Assembly: GCA_021464525.1 (NCBI GenBank)
Contig: JADRCO010000263.1
Coordinates: 1-40,263, forward strand
Source: Rhizophagus sp. LPA8_4_AMF
Lineage: Eukaryota > Glomeromycota > Glomeromycetes > Glomerales > Glomeraceae
DNA: 40,263 nt
Direction of reading: 5' to 3'
Shown: positions 1 to 10,261 of the stretch, one piece after another
Layout: every line of letters starts with the position of its first letter
Position numbering within the stretch: position 1 is the first letter of the stretch
Made by a program: the position numbers and the translations under genes
Notes under the pieces: generated by a model
What the model saw: the letters and a program-made list of their open reading frames with translations, nothing else
What the model was told of the DNA's origin: nothing
The model's database searches: none

Positions 1-1120
1 ATATAGTCACTCCTGAAGTGTATGCTTATCCCTAAGGTAGTTGGGTTATGGTGTACAACCACTTGTCAAAATGGTTACTGTTTACAATACCATTTTGGTA
101 TTCACTATTATGACCTGAAATGAATGAGCTAGAACTAACATAAGTTTTAAATGTTAATTTATAGGGACCTGTGGAATGGCATGAGCGGAAAGAAATGCAA
201 CAAAGAGAATTCCACTTCAAGAAATTAAATCGGATCTTATTGCTTCGAATCTTTTCAGTTTGTTTTTCGTTATTTTATGTTACCACATATAGTTTTGATT
301 TAATTGGTTAATTGACCTCCCAACTAATTGCGTGATCCGATCAAAATAATAATAACTAATGATGATAATATAATTTCTCTTAGGGAACATTTCATCTTTC
401 AAAAATTGTATTCTGAAAATCACAGAACGAGAATTTTTTATTAGATAGTTATGTGTACAGTCCTTTAAATTTTATAAATTGTCCAATGAAATTTATCATT
501 GTTAAAATTTTTTATTTTGCTATTACAGTAGCTACACATAATTATGTGTAGTGGTTATATTTGATTGGATCAACTTAATTGTTAGGACTACTATCTCACC
601 ATCCTTGAATGAGGCTAGAAAACGAGTACCCAATTATACAGAGATTGGCAACGCGCTGTAATAAAGCTTTTTAAAAATATATTACAAGCCTAGTTTATTC
701 GAGTTTTATGTTGATAATTTTTTTATCTCACTCCGGAATGTAACGGAAGATTAGTTTTTTTTTGCAACGCTAGTTCCAAGATTCCAAAATTATACTCATT
801 TAATTTTTAACCTCAAATTTTTTTCATATGTACAGGATTCTTCTTTGTATCAACCAATTTATTAATTATCAGAAAATACGTGAAAGATTTTAACTAAAAA
901 CAATAAAATGACAGTGCTAAATAGGAATAAATTTTATTTTTTTTTAAAATAAACACGAACTTTTATTGAAAATTTAAATTTACAAGTTTTCGTATTTTTC
1001 ATTATTAAAATTTTCTTTCACTTCACTAAAAACATTTTTACAAATGTAAAATCGACTTCGACATTGACAATAAAATATGACAAGGCCAATTTAATAATCT
1101 ATATAATTAATAGATTTTTA
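1..1120. other. AT-rich intergenic DNA, no gene seen
   Basis: I see no open frame with recognisable protein similarity and no RNA gene here. A short inverted repeat (CAAAATGGT at 67-75 and its complement at 89-97) is the only ordered structure noted. The stretch ends at a Helitron-like terminus at 1121. Confidence 0.5.
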
Positions 1121-1158
1121 CTAGCTGTAACCCGTTGCTTTCGCGCTTTCGCACCGGG
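1121..1158 (-). repeat. Helitron-like 3' terminus (hairpin plus CTAG)
   Basis: On the minus strand the order is a CCCG...CGGG stem (1158-1155 and 1134-1131) with an inner GCGAAAGC-type repeat, six bases, then CTAG (1124-1121), followed by T-free AT-rich DNA. Helitrons end in a hairpin followed by CTRR. The stem is imperfect and no matching 5' TC end was located, so this is a weak call. A second, cleaner example is at 9391-9419. Confidence 0.35.
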
Positions 1159-1185
1159 AATATTCCTATAAATGATGAATTTTTG

Positions 1186-1352
1186 GGATCTAATTCAAAC
1201 TAGTATCATAAATTCTTTTCACTTAAGTTGACGAAGATTCAACATCAAGACTGACTTAATCCGAGATAAGCATTTGGAATATACAAAGTGATATCATAAC
1301 AGGTTCATCATAAGAATTAAGCGCTTATTTCAGTTGTTATTATCCGGAGCGA
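1186..1352 (-). pseudogene. Relic of the Hsp70-like 3' exon (relic A)
   Basis: The stretch aligns by eye, with many changes, to the 3' end of the Hsp70-like genes. Matching blocks correspond to the last codons (compare 10265-10300), the ATTCAACTTCACG block (compare 10366) and the block around 10436-10475. It ends in TCCGGAGCGA at 1343-1352, the same 10-mer at which the similar relic at 12639-12803 ends, which suggests the two share an origin. No frame is preserved. Confidence 0.5.
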
Positions 1353-2123
1353 GGTGAGTTATAACATGTCTCTTGTAAAAAAAAAATTTCACCATCTTGT
1401 TCCACTTGTTAATATTTTAAAGAACCTGTTATAAGATAAACGGTTAAATTATTGTTTATGTCAATTAATATATTAATAAAAGATTATTGCATTGCGCGAA
1501 TATCGATTTTTTTAAACGAACGGATTTCCCATCGAAAATCTTTATATTTATAATCGTAGCACTATATTTATTAAACTCGTGCGTATTGATCGTTATTATA
1601 CTAAATCAGTGTTGGTATCTAAAATTTAGTATTATTAAAAAAACGCAAATTAATTGATAAGAGTATTTTTCATTTTAATTTGTTACATGGTTTACATGCA
1701 ACACAAATACAAAAATTTTCAAAGCATCCTTTTTTATTATAATTAATTATAATAAAAGTAAAAGTAAAAACAAGAAAAAAAATTAGAAAAATAAACAAAT
1801 CACACCAAATGCAAACACTTAATTAAGTATTCTACTTCCTCTTTACCCACTAATGTAATTGTCATAATTACTTTTTTTTTAATTGAAATACTGTAGTTGG
1901 TTGCATCGCAAAGATTTTTATTTATAAAAAAATTAATTGAAATGAAAGAAATTTATCGAAAGTTAAATTATTTAATTATACTGAACAATGTATATTAAAA
2001 TAAATTCTATTTTGTGGTTTATCTTTTGGTTTATTTAATAATTACAATATTGAAACTAAAAGGCAAATGTTAAAATATTGCTTTCACGTGAAAAAAAAGA
2101 ATAATTTGAAGCAAAAGTAGACA
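1353..2123. other. 3' flank of Hsp70 copy 1, part of the duplicated unit
   Basis: There is no gene. From about 1427 the sequence resembles 4400-4976 and 13870-14479, which are the 3' flanks of copies 2 and 4. Shared features are a stretch of the type ataaacggttaaattatt, the run of AT-rich blocks and the GTTGCATCGCAAAG block near 1899. The duplicated unit therefore extends several hundred bases beyond the coding region. Confidence 0.5.
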
Positions 2124-4004
2124 TTATAAATCTAAATTAAAAGAAGTATTATATATTCTTCCATTTAGCAAATTTTTTGCTTTAGCAACAAGTTCCAATT
2201 TTCCAAAAATTAGCGAAAATTCAACTTCACGATTTAATCCAAGATGAACATCTGGTAAGTCTATGATTAATGTACCATGTAATACCATACCGGGTTCATT
2301 ACATAATTCAGCACTTAATTTAGTTGATTTAAATATTGCAAATGAAAGTTAAGCGGTATTTGGTTCAGGAGGTTTAAAAATTTTAGAAATTCCTGATCAA
2401 CTCCTACTCTTGTACCGCGTATAACGAAACTATCAAATGCATAAGTGTGATCGGAAAGACTTGGTACTTTTTGACTCGGCGGAACTCCTTCTTTCCAAAT
2501 TCTACCTATTCGAATGCCATAAATGTATTTCAAAATACGATCCACTATTGTGCTCATTGTGAGTTCATAGTCACAAGCTCCACGAACAATAGCTGTGATA
2601 GGTTGCTTTGGTACAATGATTGCTGGAACTAATTTTCCGAATTCTTTCTTAACTCTCATTTGTAAATATTTTGATTCGCCAAATCCTCCCACAAGGAGCA
2701 TTTATCCTTACTATAATTAAGTTGCCCACGAATTAATTTAATAATCTTTTCAACAACCGGATCAAACATAGATTTTAAATTTTCAAAATTTATGTCAATA
2801 ATCCAATCATCAACTTCCATTTTTTCTTTAATATCATCCTTACAATGCTGTTTTAAAACAGGACAAATTTCTTCAATATCAAATTCAAAAGAATCAAAAT
2901 CATTTCTATCTCCAGTAAAATGAAATTTCGATTTTTGGCAGAATTGTTGTATCATGTATTGCATTTGACCATAATTATTTTCTTTAAGCAGATTTATGGT
3001 CGATTGACCAAGTTTACGACTAAGAAATTTAATAAATTCTCTGTCGACGTAAGATCCATCACAAAACCTCCAGTTCGTTCAGTAATTTCACTAAGTTTGT
3101 TATCTCTTAATAATTTACGTGTTGTAAGACCACCTCCACCATAAATGACGCTAAGATAAAATAGATAATGTCAACAAAATTTCGCATTAAATGTTAAAAT
3201 AATAAAGTACTAACCATTAATTGGGATCGTTTCATTCGTTTCATTCTGTCCTTCAAGATTTCGCATGCAATAAATTGCATCAGCTTCAGTTAAATATTAT
3301 AAGTAATATATAAGATATGATTATCATTTAAAAAAAAATAGAATTTTATCATTGACTTACGTTCAGTTGTAAATTCAACTTTATTTGATTCTTTACTGTT
3401 CGTCAATCCAGCATTATAAAGACATTTTCTCATAGTACCTTTTGCACGATCATCGAACTCCGCTGGAATGCTTATAACAAGAAGAACATGTTCAAAGAAT
3501 TTTATCCCTTGCCATCGAATAGAAATAGTTTCCTTAATCAACTATTAAAATAAATTATAAATACCTAACTATTTTGAATTTTTCTTTTTAAAAAAAAAAA
3601 ATTAATATACATACCTTTCCTACAGTACATAATAAATGGTTTATCATACTACAAATAAGAATCAAAATTATTAATTACATAATTTGTAAGTTTTATTTGT
3701 TTTACCTAATCCGCGTAAATAATCACTTATTGCTTTTTCATAACTTAATCGATGAGGAAGTGGAGGCTTTCATTTAGTGGAATATTCCTATGAAGTTTAA
3801 TAAGTTCCACAGTATTTGAAGATGATGAATCTTTACTTCTACAAGATTGTCTTTGAGCCAAAGCAGGATTTCCCCATTTAATAACATTTTGATAATTGGA
3901 ATCATATTGGAGAACTTTATTAGTTTTCAATGGACCAATTTGTTGAGGCCAAGAATCATTTGTAATAATTTCGGGACTTGATCGATAAGCATATGAATAT
4001 CCAT
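2124..4004 (-). pseudogene. Hsp70-like (HSPA12-type) pseudogene, copy 1
   Basis: Aligned against copy 3, all downstream exons are recognisable but carry many lesions. The start codon region (ATGGATATTC, 4004 downward) is fused out of frame to the middle of exon 3, so exon 2 with the DFGTT phosphate-1 loop is gone. Exon 3 has small indels near 3770. The 5-nt microexon (3615-3619) and exon 5 (3361-3541) are preserved. The exon 6 acceptor has changed from AG to AA near 3291, and exon 6 has a 9-bp tandem duplication near 3236. Exon 7 has lost about 19 bp including DCGGGT (near 3140), has a further 1-bp shift near 3065 and a 10-bp loss at the adenosine loop near 2700. The stop aligned with the other copies is at 2124-2126. 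It cannot encode a working ATPase domain. Confidence 0.85.
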
Positions 4005-4976
4005 ATTTTTTTTAAAAAAAAAATTGATTATGGTTTGTTAAACTTTTTAACCGGTTTGCATCAAAAATATTCTATCAAAAACAAAGCTCCCTATTTATAA
4101 CTAAATATGTTCTACATTTTTAATTTTTTACTTTTTAGGAGAAAATGTTTATTTCGATACGATATAATTAAAAAAATAGTAATGATATACAAGATAACAA
4201 GAATTTGATTGTTCATTGTTGCCGGCTATACGCGAAGTGGGAGTATTTTCTGCGACATGTATTTTAAAAGATTCTGACATTAGTTACACTTTTAGAAGTT
4301 AGAATTGTTGGTGATTTGATCACGTGATGAATTCTTAATATTATTACGTGATTAATCGCTCAATTCTTTGTCACAAGATTTTAATAACTTAAAAACCTGT
4401 TATAAAAATAACAGAGGTAAACGGTAAATTATTATTAGTAATAGTTAGTAATATTTACAATTAATACATTTAATAAAAGGCTATTAAAACTCTCTTATAT
4501 CGCAACTACGTAATATTTGAAAGAATATTGTAAAATAGGTTTATTTGTTCCGATGCGACAGAAAATAGTAATGGTAAAATTTAGTATTTATTATTACTTT
4601 ACCAGTTACATAGTTTACATGCAATACAAATACAATAAACCTTTCTTATTATATTTATATTTAAAAGCAAAAATAATATAAAGAACAAAATCAAGAAAAA
4701 AAAAGTGAAACTAATTACATCAATGCAAAATACATACTGAAAGTAATTCTTCCATTCTTAACTAAGTATCCTACCTTTACCACCGGTGTAATTATCACAT
4801 TTTTTTTTCTTAATATAGTTGCATCGCAAAGTTTTACTTAGTTAAGCCCTATTAAATTATACTAAACGATGTATATTAAAATGATTTCTAATATTGAAAT
4901 TGAAAAGCAAATTTTCGCGCGAAAAACAATATAACCAGAAGTAACGTAAACATGTATATTACGACTAAATTACAAA
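4005..4976. other. Intergenic between Hsp70 copies 1 and 2
   Basis: There is no gene. The left part is the promoter side of copy 1. It shares blocks with the upstream region of copy 3, including a CTTCCTATTTATAA-type block (4088-4101 region versus 12487) and TGATCACGTGATGAATTC (about 4318 versus 12841). CACGTG is a palindromic bHLH-type core. The right part (about 4377-4976) is the 3' flank of copy 2 and matches 13850-14479. Confidence 0.5.
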
Positions 4977-5774
4977 TTAATAGTTTAAATTTAAATCAAA
5001 AGAAGTGTTATATATTCTTCCATTTCGCAAATTTTTTGCTTTAGCAACAAGTTCCATTTTTCCAAAAATTTGCGAAAATTCAAATTTACGATCTAATCCA
5101 AGATGAACATCTGGTAACTCTATTCTTAATGTACCGAGTAATTTCATACCAGGTTCGTCACAAAATTCAGCACTTAATTCAGTTGTTTTATATATCCTGA
5201 ACGTAAGATTAGTGGAATCTGGTTTAGGAGGTATATAAGTTTTAGAAAATTCCTGATCAACTCCTACTCTTGTACCACGTGTAACAAATCTATCGAATCT
5301 ATAAGTGTGATTGGAAATATTTGGTACTTTTTGACTGGGTGGATCCCCTTCTTTCCAATCACTAACTACTCTAATTCCATAAGTATATTTCAAAGTACGA
5401 TCCACTATTGTGCTCATTTTGAGTCCATAGTCACAAGCTCCACGAACAATAGCTGCGATAGGTTGCTTTGGTACAATAATTGATGGAACTGATTTTCCGA
5501 ATTCTTCTTTAACTCTCATTTGTAAATATTTTGATTCACTAAATCCTCCGACAAGGAATATAGCAGAACATTTATCCTTACTAGAATTAAGTTGTCCACG
5601 AATTAATCTAATAATCTTTCCAACAACCGAATCAAACATAAATTTTAAATCTTCAAAATTTATATTAATAATCCAATCATTTTCTCCCATTTTTTCTTTA
5701 ATTCATCTTTGCAATATTGTTTTAAAACAGGACAAATTTCTTCAATATCAAATTCAAATGGATCAAAGTCATTT
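4977..5774 (-). pseudogene. Hsp70-like 3' fragment, copy 2
   Basis: The fragment holds the last two thirds of exon 7: the FDIEEICPVLKQ region, the adenosine motif LVGGFSESKYLQ, the PIAAIVRGACDYG connect-2 segment and the whole C-terminal beta domain ending in DLNLNY. An open frame of 237 residues runs from 5690 to the stop at 4977. Upstream of it a 1-bp deletion near 5702 breaks the frame. Similarity to copies 3 and 4 stops abruptly at 5774, inside exon 7. Exons 1-6, with both phosphate loops, are missing, so it cannot bind ATP as a complete Hsp70. Its probable 5' remnant lies beyond the inserted mobile DNA at 9420-9690. Confidence 0.85.
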
Positions 5775-6593
5775 TGAAGTAATATTAGTGGAGCTAACAG
5801 AACTGGAACTTAAGAAATAATTTGCCCCGAATGAAAATACTGAATCTTTGGACATGTAAGAATTCGTGTTTTGGTTATTTTGAATAATCTAGATTGATTA
5901 TTTTAATCATTGCACTAAGGAAAATGCGTAAGTTTTTAAAATTTTTCAATTAAACAAACAGTTACTAATAGATCTTTTTTTCTTTTCTTTTCTTTTAGAT
6001 GCTAGCTCTTTAAGTATTGGACGTGGATTTTAGTGCTTTTTTATTTGTTTTTTAACATTGTATTTATTAATTAATTGATTTATTTATTTATTGGTGTAAT
6101 TGATGTAATAAAAAACTGATATTTTAAAAATTATATTATAAATTTAACACCTTAACTATAAATTACCGATATATATAATAAATGAATAAATAAATCTATC
6201 CCTAACAGCTAAGGATTCTTTAGGTTTTTTTTCAATAGGGAATCCTCGCTGGTAGAAAAGGTTCCTTAGGAATCCGTATTAATTACAAGATTTTTGGAAT
6301 CCCTAAAGATCCGTGACCCAAGTATTTACTAATGTTTGCCACCATTTTACCTATCAAAACTGAATCCATCAGATAAATAATGTTGTAGGCAATCTTTGAT
6401 ATCAGACTCAGTACTTTTTACAAACCTTGGTACACAATTTGAAAGTATCATCTCAGACTATATGGCTAAATATAAACTGAGATTCCAATCACATTATTTC
6501 ATCAAATGGAAGCTGCTTAAAAAATCAGACTACAAGAATCTTCCATTTTTTCAGATGCTTTAATGTCAATTGAAGGAAAGTTTTATTTAGAAC
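5775..6593. other. Inserted DNA of unknown origin, possible 3' end of a plus-strand gene
   Basis: This sequence interrupts Hsp70 copy 2. A pyrimidine tract ending in TTTTCTTTTAG (to about 5998) is followed by a short frame reading DASSLSIGRGF and a stop near 6032, then AT-rich DNA with AATAAA-type signals near 6107. That could be a last exon with its 3' UTR, but I do not recognise the protein. At about 6208-6320 there are several inverted GGATTC/GAATCC blocks that may be a MITE fragment. Neither reading is strong. Confidence 0.25.
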
Positions 6594-6772
6594 TACAGTC
6601 GCACCTCCATAAGTGCACGCAGCTGGGGCCCGGCCATGCAAGTGCATTTAGGGAGGGTGTGCACTTAAAGAACAGCCAATAAAAAAATCGATATTGTTAC
6701 ACAATTAGCTATCCGAAAGAATCTTTATTTAAATTCAATTTTATTTTATATTTTTCAAAATAGAATTACATT

Positions 6773-8505
6773 TTAATGAAAGTATGTGTTAATATCAGTC
6801 TGCCGCAATAAATTTGATTTTTTGACCCTAAAAAACTTTTCAATTTTTCCCACTAACTTTACATATTCTTCCGCATTTTCCTGTTGAAGCAGAAACGCAT
6901 GTACAGTTTCTAAGCTAGCAATTGCAGTGCTAGTACTAATAATGGGAATTTCATCGCTATTATCCATTTCCTTTAAGTCCATTTCTTCTAAATCCATATT
7001 TCTCTCATCGGTATTCTTGAAGAGATATATGAGTTCTTCAATAATTTTATCATCTTTAGGAACTTCGTAAACAATATTCTCTTTAGGTAGGTTAAGAAAC
7101 TCTTCTGCCTGCATTGGATGGGAGAGATTAAGGTCTTGAAGTGCATCTGCGAGTTTATCAAGCACCAAGTTTTCATTTTGGCAGATATCTTCTGAAATAT
7201 TTCTCAAATCCACATTTACATCATCAGGAAGAATTTTTGTGTGCCACCAACAGTTACGAATTATTTCAGGGTTAATCTCATCCCAAGCTTGGATGGTAAA
7301 ACGAATTGCCTGCAAGACATCCATGCATAAATCTTCTGCATGATTACCTGCCTCTACATATCGCAACAATAAACTAGTAAAAATAATCAGTTAGATTTAC
7401 TATAATATGTGCAAATCTAATAAATATAATAAACATACCTTACCGTATATAAAAACTATAATAGTGTCTTTTGAAAGACATGATTACTTCGGCATCCATC
7501 GGCTGAATTTTTGAAGTCGTATTCAAAGGCAAAAAATGAACATCAGTGTATTGTAAGGTAAGGCCATCTAATTTGTAACTGAAACAGTTGTTAAGAAGAA
7601 GTAACACGTATTGGCCTTGATGTTTTAGACCAACTTAACGATCGAATTCCCGAATCCACTCTTGGAATAATGACGTGATCATCCAAGCTTTAGCATTATT
7701 ACAGTATATCATGGGCATAGATTGAATTTTTATATTTTTAAAGCAACATGGTTTCTCAAATTTTTTGATGATTAAAGGCTTTAATTTGTGAGAGCCATCA
7801 GCATTTGCACACAACGCAATCAAAAATCATTTCTTGTTCACTTTACGTCTAGCAAGACATTTAGTTGCAAGTATTCGGTCAGATTCTAACCTAAAAAATA
7901 TTAATACTGCACTTGTGCAAGATAAGTGTGATATTTTTTTCTTCATCTAAGAATTTACAGCACCTGTAAAATAATTCCGTTTCGTCCATGTTGTATATTC
8001 TCTCAAGAAGGTAGTTAGAATAACGTTCTCTTAGTAAAGGTAAAGCGTTAGCAATAGCGGCTTCATCAGCGGATAAAGCTTTTCCTTTAAGCTTTCATTG
8101 CCGAATTCCATTGCGGTCTTTGAACTTATGGAGCCATTCTGAGGAGAATTGTAATACATTTTGAGGAAGATCTAATTTATCAGCAATCATTTTGGCTTTT
8201 TTGATAAGTAATGCGTCAGACAGAACCGTTTGATGCTGGTAGTCCAAAACAAATTCCTTGAGCGCTAACTCAAATGCTGGATAGGTAACTGATTTATATT
8301 GCTTTGTATTTGGACTGATAGTTTCTGAACTAAGTCTTTTTTCTGCTATCTGTAGGATACGAGTAATCGTGCTCTCATTAACTTTAACATGCCACTTTTT
8401 TTCAATCCAATCAAAATACTAAGTGCGGATCCCAATATTATCACAAACGTAAATGCAGAGTTCTCGCTTTTGGATTTCAGTAAGAGTTGTTCTTTTAAGA
8501 GACAT
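6773..8505 (-). pseudogene. Tigger/pogo transposase (HTH + DDE_1), pseudogene
   Basis: Reading the minus strand from ATG at 8505 gives a CENP-B-like helix-turn-helix region (LTEIQKRELCIYV...), then the first catalytic Asp in YNMDETELFYR. After an intron (about 7965 to 7892) comes ANADGSHKLKPLIIKK, typical of DDE_1 transposases, then QYTDVHFLPLNTTSKIQ and PMDA with the third acidic residue. A second intron (about 7447 to 7372) leads to a C-terminal exon that stays open to the stop at 6773. Four in-frame stops are present at 8419-8421, 8095-8097, 7827-7829 and 7635-7637. The second catalytic Asp, normally LLDNC, reads LLNNC (codon 7590-7592). The gene is certainly inactive. Confidence 0.85.
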
Positions 8506-8706
8506 GTTTAGAGGTGTATAGATGATTTCAATGTTATTAAATAATAAATGAAATCATCATCCTTTTTCCTTAATTTAGATACATGACAATATTCTATGGG
8601 GTTTGTTTATATATTAACATGTGAAATTTCCTCGTTAATATGATCTCCTTAAAAAATCTTCCCTGGCTATACTAATTCAGGGTAATTGATCAAACAAGAA
8701 TAAATA

Positions 8707-8897
8707 CCATAAAGTCCTGAATATAAGCAACCATTTTTTGTTATAGGGGTGCTTATATTCGGGTAAATTTAGAATATTTGGTATATTGTAGTATTGGCCA
8801 AAATTATTATAGTGTTGGTCAAGGGTGCTTACTTTCGGGTAATATAAAATTCTGGGGGTGCTTATATTCGGGGGTGCTTATATTCGGGACTTTACGG
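8707..8897. mobile_element. MITE with TA target duplication, nested in the Tigger element
   Basis: The ends are inverted: CCATAAAGTCCTGAATATAA from 8707 and, on the other strand, CCGTAAAGTCCCGAATATAA from 8897. Both are flanked by TA (8705-8706, 8898-8899). Inside, GGGTGCTTATATTCGGG-type motifs repeat near both ends (8748, 8830, 8854, 8870). It is 191 bp with no coding capacity, as expected for a non-autonomous Tc1/mariner-type element. It must have inserted after the Tigger element. Confidence 0.8.
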
Positions 8898-9279
8898 TAA
8901 ATATTTACATGCTTGTAATCATAGATTCATCTCTCAAGATCACACATATAAAAATAACGTGGTGTGTTGTATACAATAATGTAATAAAATTGATTTCTTC
9001 GGAATGTATGTAATATTAAACTAAATTATTAATTTATCTATTTAAAAATTAACCAGAACCAAATGATTGGTCAATATTACGTAGTTGTCACATGAATGCA
9101 TTTATGAAGGATGTTCCAATATACCCGGGATTCAGAATCACTTGCACGTGTAGAACATAGAGGGTGTGCACTTATAGAGGGTGCACTTATGGAGGTGCAA
9201 CTGTACATAGTTTTAGATTTATTTGTATTAACAATCAAATTTTATATCAAAATCTACCAAGGAAATGCTTGGTCTTCTA

Positions 9280-9323
9280 CATCATCATCATCATCATCAA
9301 TCATCATCGTCATCACCACCACA
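9280..9323. repeat. Imperfect (CAT)n microsatellite
   Basis: A run of CAT/ATC trinucleotides is interrupted by single-base variants and ends in CACCACCAC. It lies between the Tigger element and the Helitron-like terminus. No coding role is apparent. Confidence 0.7.
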
Positions 9324-9390
9324 TGAGTCCACAAAATCTGCAATCCATAAAAAAATTCAACAGCACATCAAATGCACTCATGGTTAGCAG

Positions 9391-9419
9391 GCCCGCGTAA
9401 AACGCGGGCACCCAGCTAG
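9391..9419 (+). repeat. Helitron-like 3' terminus (hairpin plus CTAG|T)
   Basis: GCCCGCGTAAAACGCGGGC (9391-9409) is a perfect 7-bp stem with a 5-nt loop. It is followed by six bases and then CTAG (9416-9419) and T at 9420. Known Helitron 3' ends have a GC-rich hairpin a few bases before CTRR and insert at an A|T dinucleotide. Host-like Hsp70 relic sequence starts right after it. The 5' TC end was not located, so element length is unknown. It may span much of 5775-9419 with the Tigger nested inside. Confidence 0.55.
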
Positions 9420-9690
9420 TAAATAATAAAATAATAAGTTCATTATAATTACGTAATTTGAAATTTGCGTAAACAATCACTTCTCGCTTTTTCGCAAATC
9501 GCAACTTAATTAATGAGGAAACAAAGTTTTCATTTTTGAGGAACTCTCATAATTGATATTTATTTTCGCAATAATTTAATCATTTCATTAAATAAATTAA
9601 ATAAATTAATGACTCAAGATAATTAAATTAAATTACAGAAAATGTGGTTCCAAATCCAACAATAAATTAAAAATGCTTCCTTTTTATAGT
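9420..9690 (-). pseudogene. Hsp70-like 5' relic (relic B, probable 5' part of copy 2)
   Basis: Blocks match copies 3 and 4 in the same order: the intron 3 donor region and exon 3 end (GCGTAAACAATCACTT, AACTTAATTAATGAGGAA; compare 16108-16151), then the exon 2 phosphate-1 loop (GAAAATGTGGTTCCAAAT near 9639; compare 12282), then the CTTCCTTTTTATA block from upstream of exon 1 (compare 12487). Most of exon 3 is deleted and no frame survives. Together with 4977-5774 this brackets the inserted mobile DNA. Confidence 0.6.
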
Positions 9691-9924
9691 TTATTCAGTT
9701 CGAAACTTGTTTATTACTTTATTATACCACAAAGGTAGAAATCATAGAGATTAAATGAACCTGAAAAGCAATGTAATATTTTTCACAATTGATTACGTTA
9801 ATTTATTTTCACGCGATAAATGTACGATTATTGTATCAAGTATAACATATCGATCGATATCCAAAATGAAAAGATAGTGCTAGTAACTACTTTTGTATAA
9901 CGTATAGCTTGCGCTTATTTGGTA
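9691..9924. other. AT-rich spacer between Hsp70 relics
   Basis: I see no gene, RNA or repeat of note between the two degraded Hsp70 segments. Confidence 0.4.
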
Positions 9925-10035
9925 GTCAAATTAATTCCATAAGTATACTTCCGCGATAGTACAATAAATAATTGGTGGAACTAACAAATGTTGTTTATGT
10001 GTAAATATTTTGATCCATTAACATAGAATACGCGA
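9925..10035 (-). pseudogene. Hsp70-like exon 7 relic (relic C)
   Basis: The order ATTCCATAAGTATACTT, GCGATAG, GTACAATAAATAATTG, TGGAACTAA and TGTAAATATTTTGATCCATTA matches, with internal deletions, the exon 7 stretch from the KYTYG segment back to the SESKYLQ segment (compare 10670-10840). The frame is lost. Confidence 0.5.
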
Positions 10036-10261
10036 ATCCCTGGTTAATTATAACTTTAACGACCAATATTCATCTCAAATTGTTACTAGTATCAAATGAA
10101 AATTAGTGTTTATTGCGTTAAATTATCCAAGAAGTCTTTAACAACATAAATTTCATTTGCGCATATGTTGCGCCATGATATTAACGTTGTTAAGAGTATA
10201 ATATAAATAAAGGCTTTATTCTATTTTCGTAAATTCGAAATGAACAATAATAAGGTCTGCA

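Larger units (their letters stand above)
6596..9203 (-). mobile_element. Tigger/pogo-like DNA transposon (Tc1/mariner superfamily), dead
   Basis: The terminal inverted repeats begin CAGTCGCACCTCCATAAG at 6596 and, on the opposite strand, CAGTTGCACCTCCATAAG from 9203, and continue to a shared GTGCAC. A TA dinucleotide flanks each end (6594-6595 and 9204-9205), the target duplication typical of Tc1/mariner/pogo elements. The GTGCACTT motif recurs inside both ends (6660-6667, 9167-9174). The element is 2608 bp and carries a minus-strand transposase ruined by nonsense codons. A 191-bp MITE sits inside it at 8707-8897. It lies in the DNA that interrupts Hsp70 copy 2. Confidence 0.88.

Noticed and set aside
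9111-9400. Plus-strand frames across the right Tigger end and the CAT repeat
   Set aside because: They consist of transposon end sequence and translated microsatellite (runs of Ser, Ile or His).
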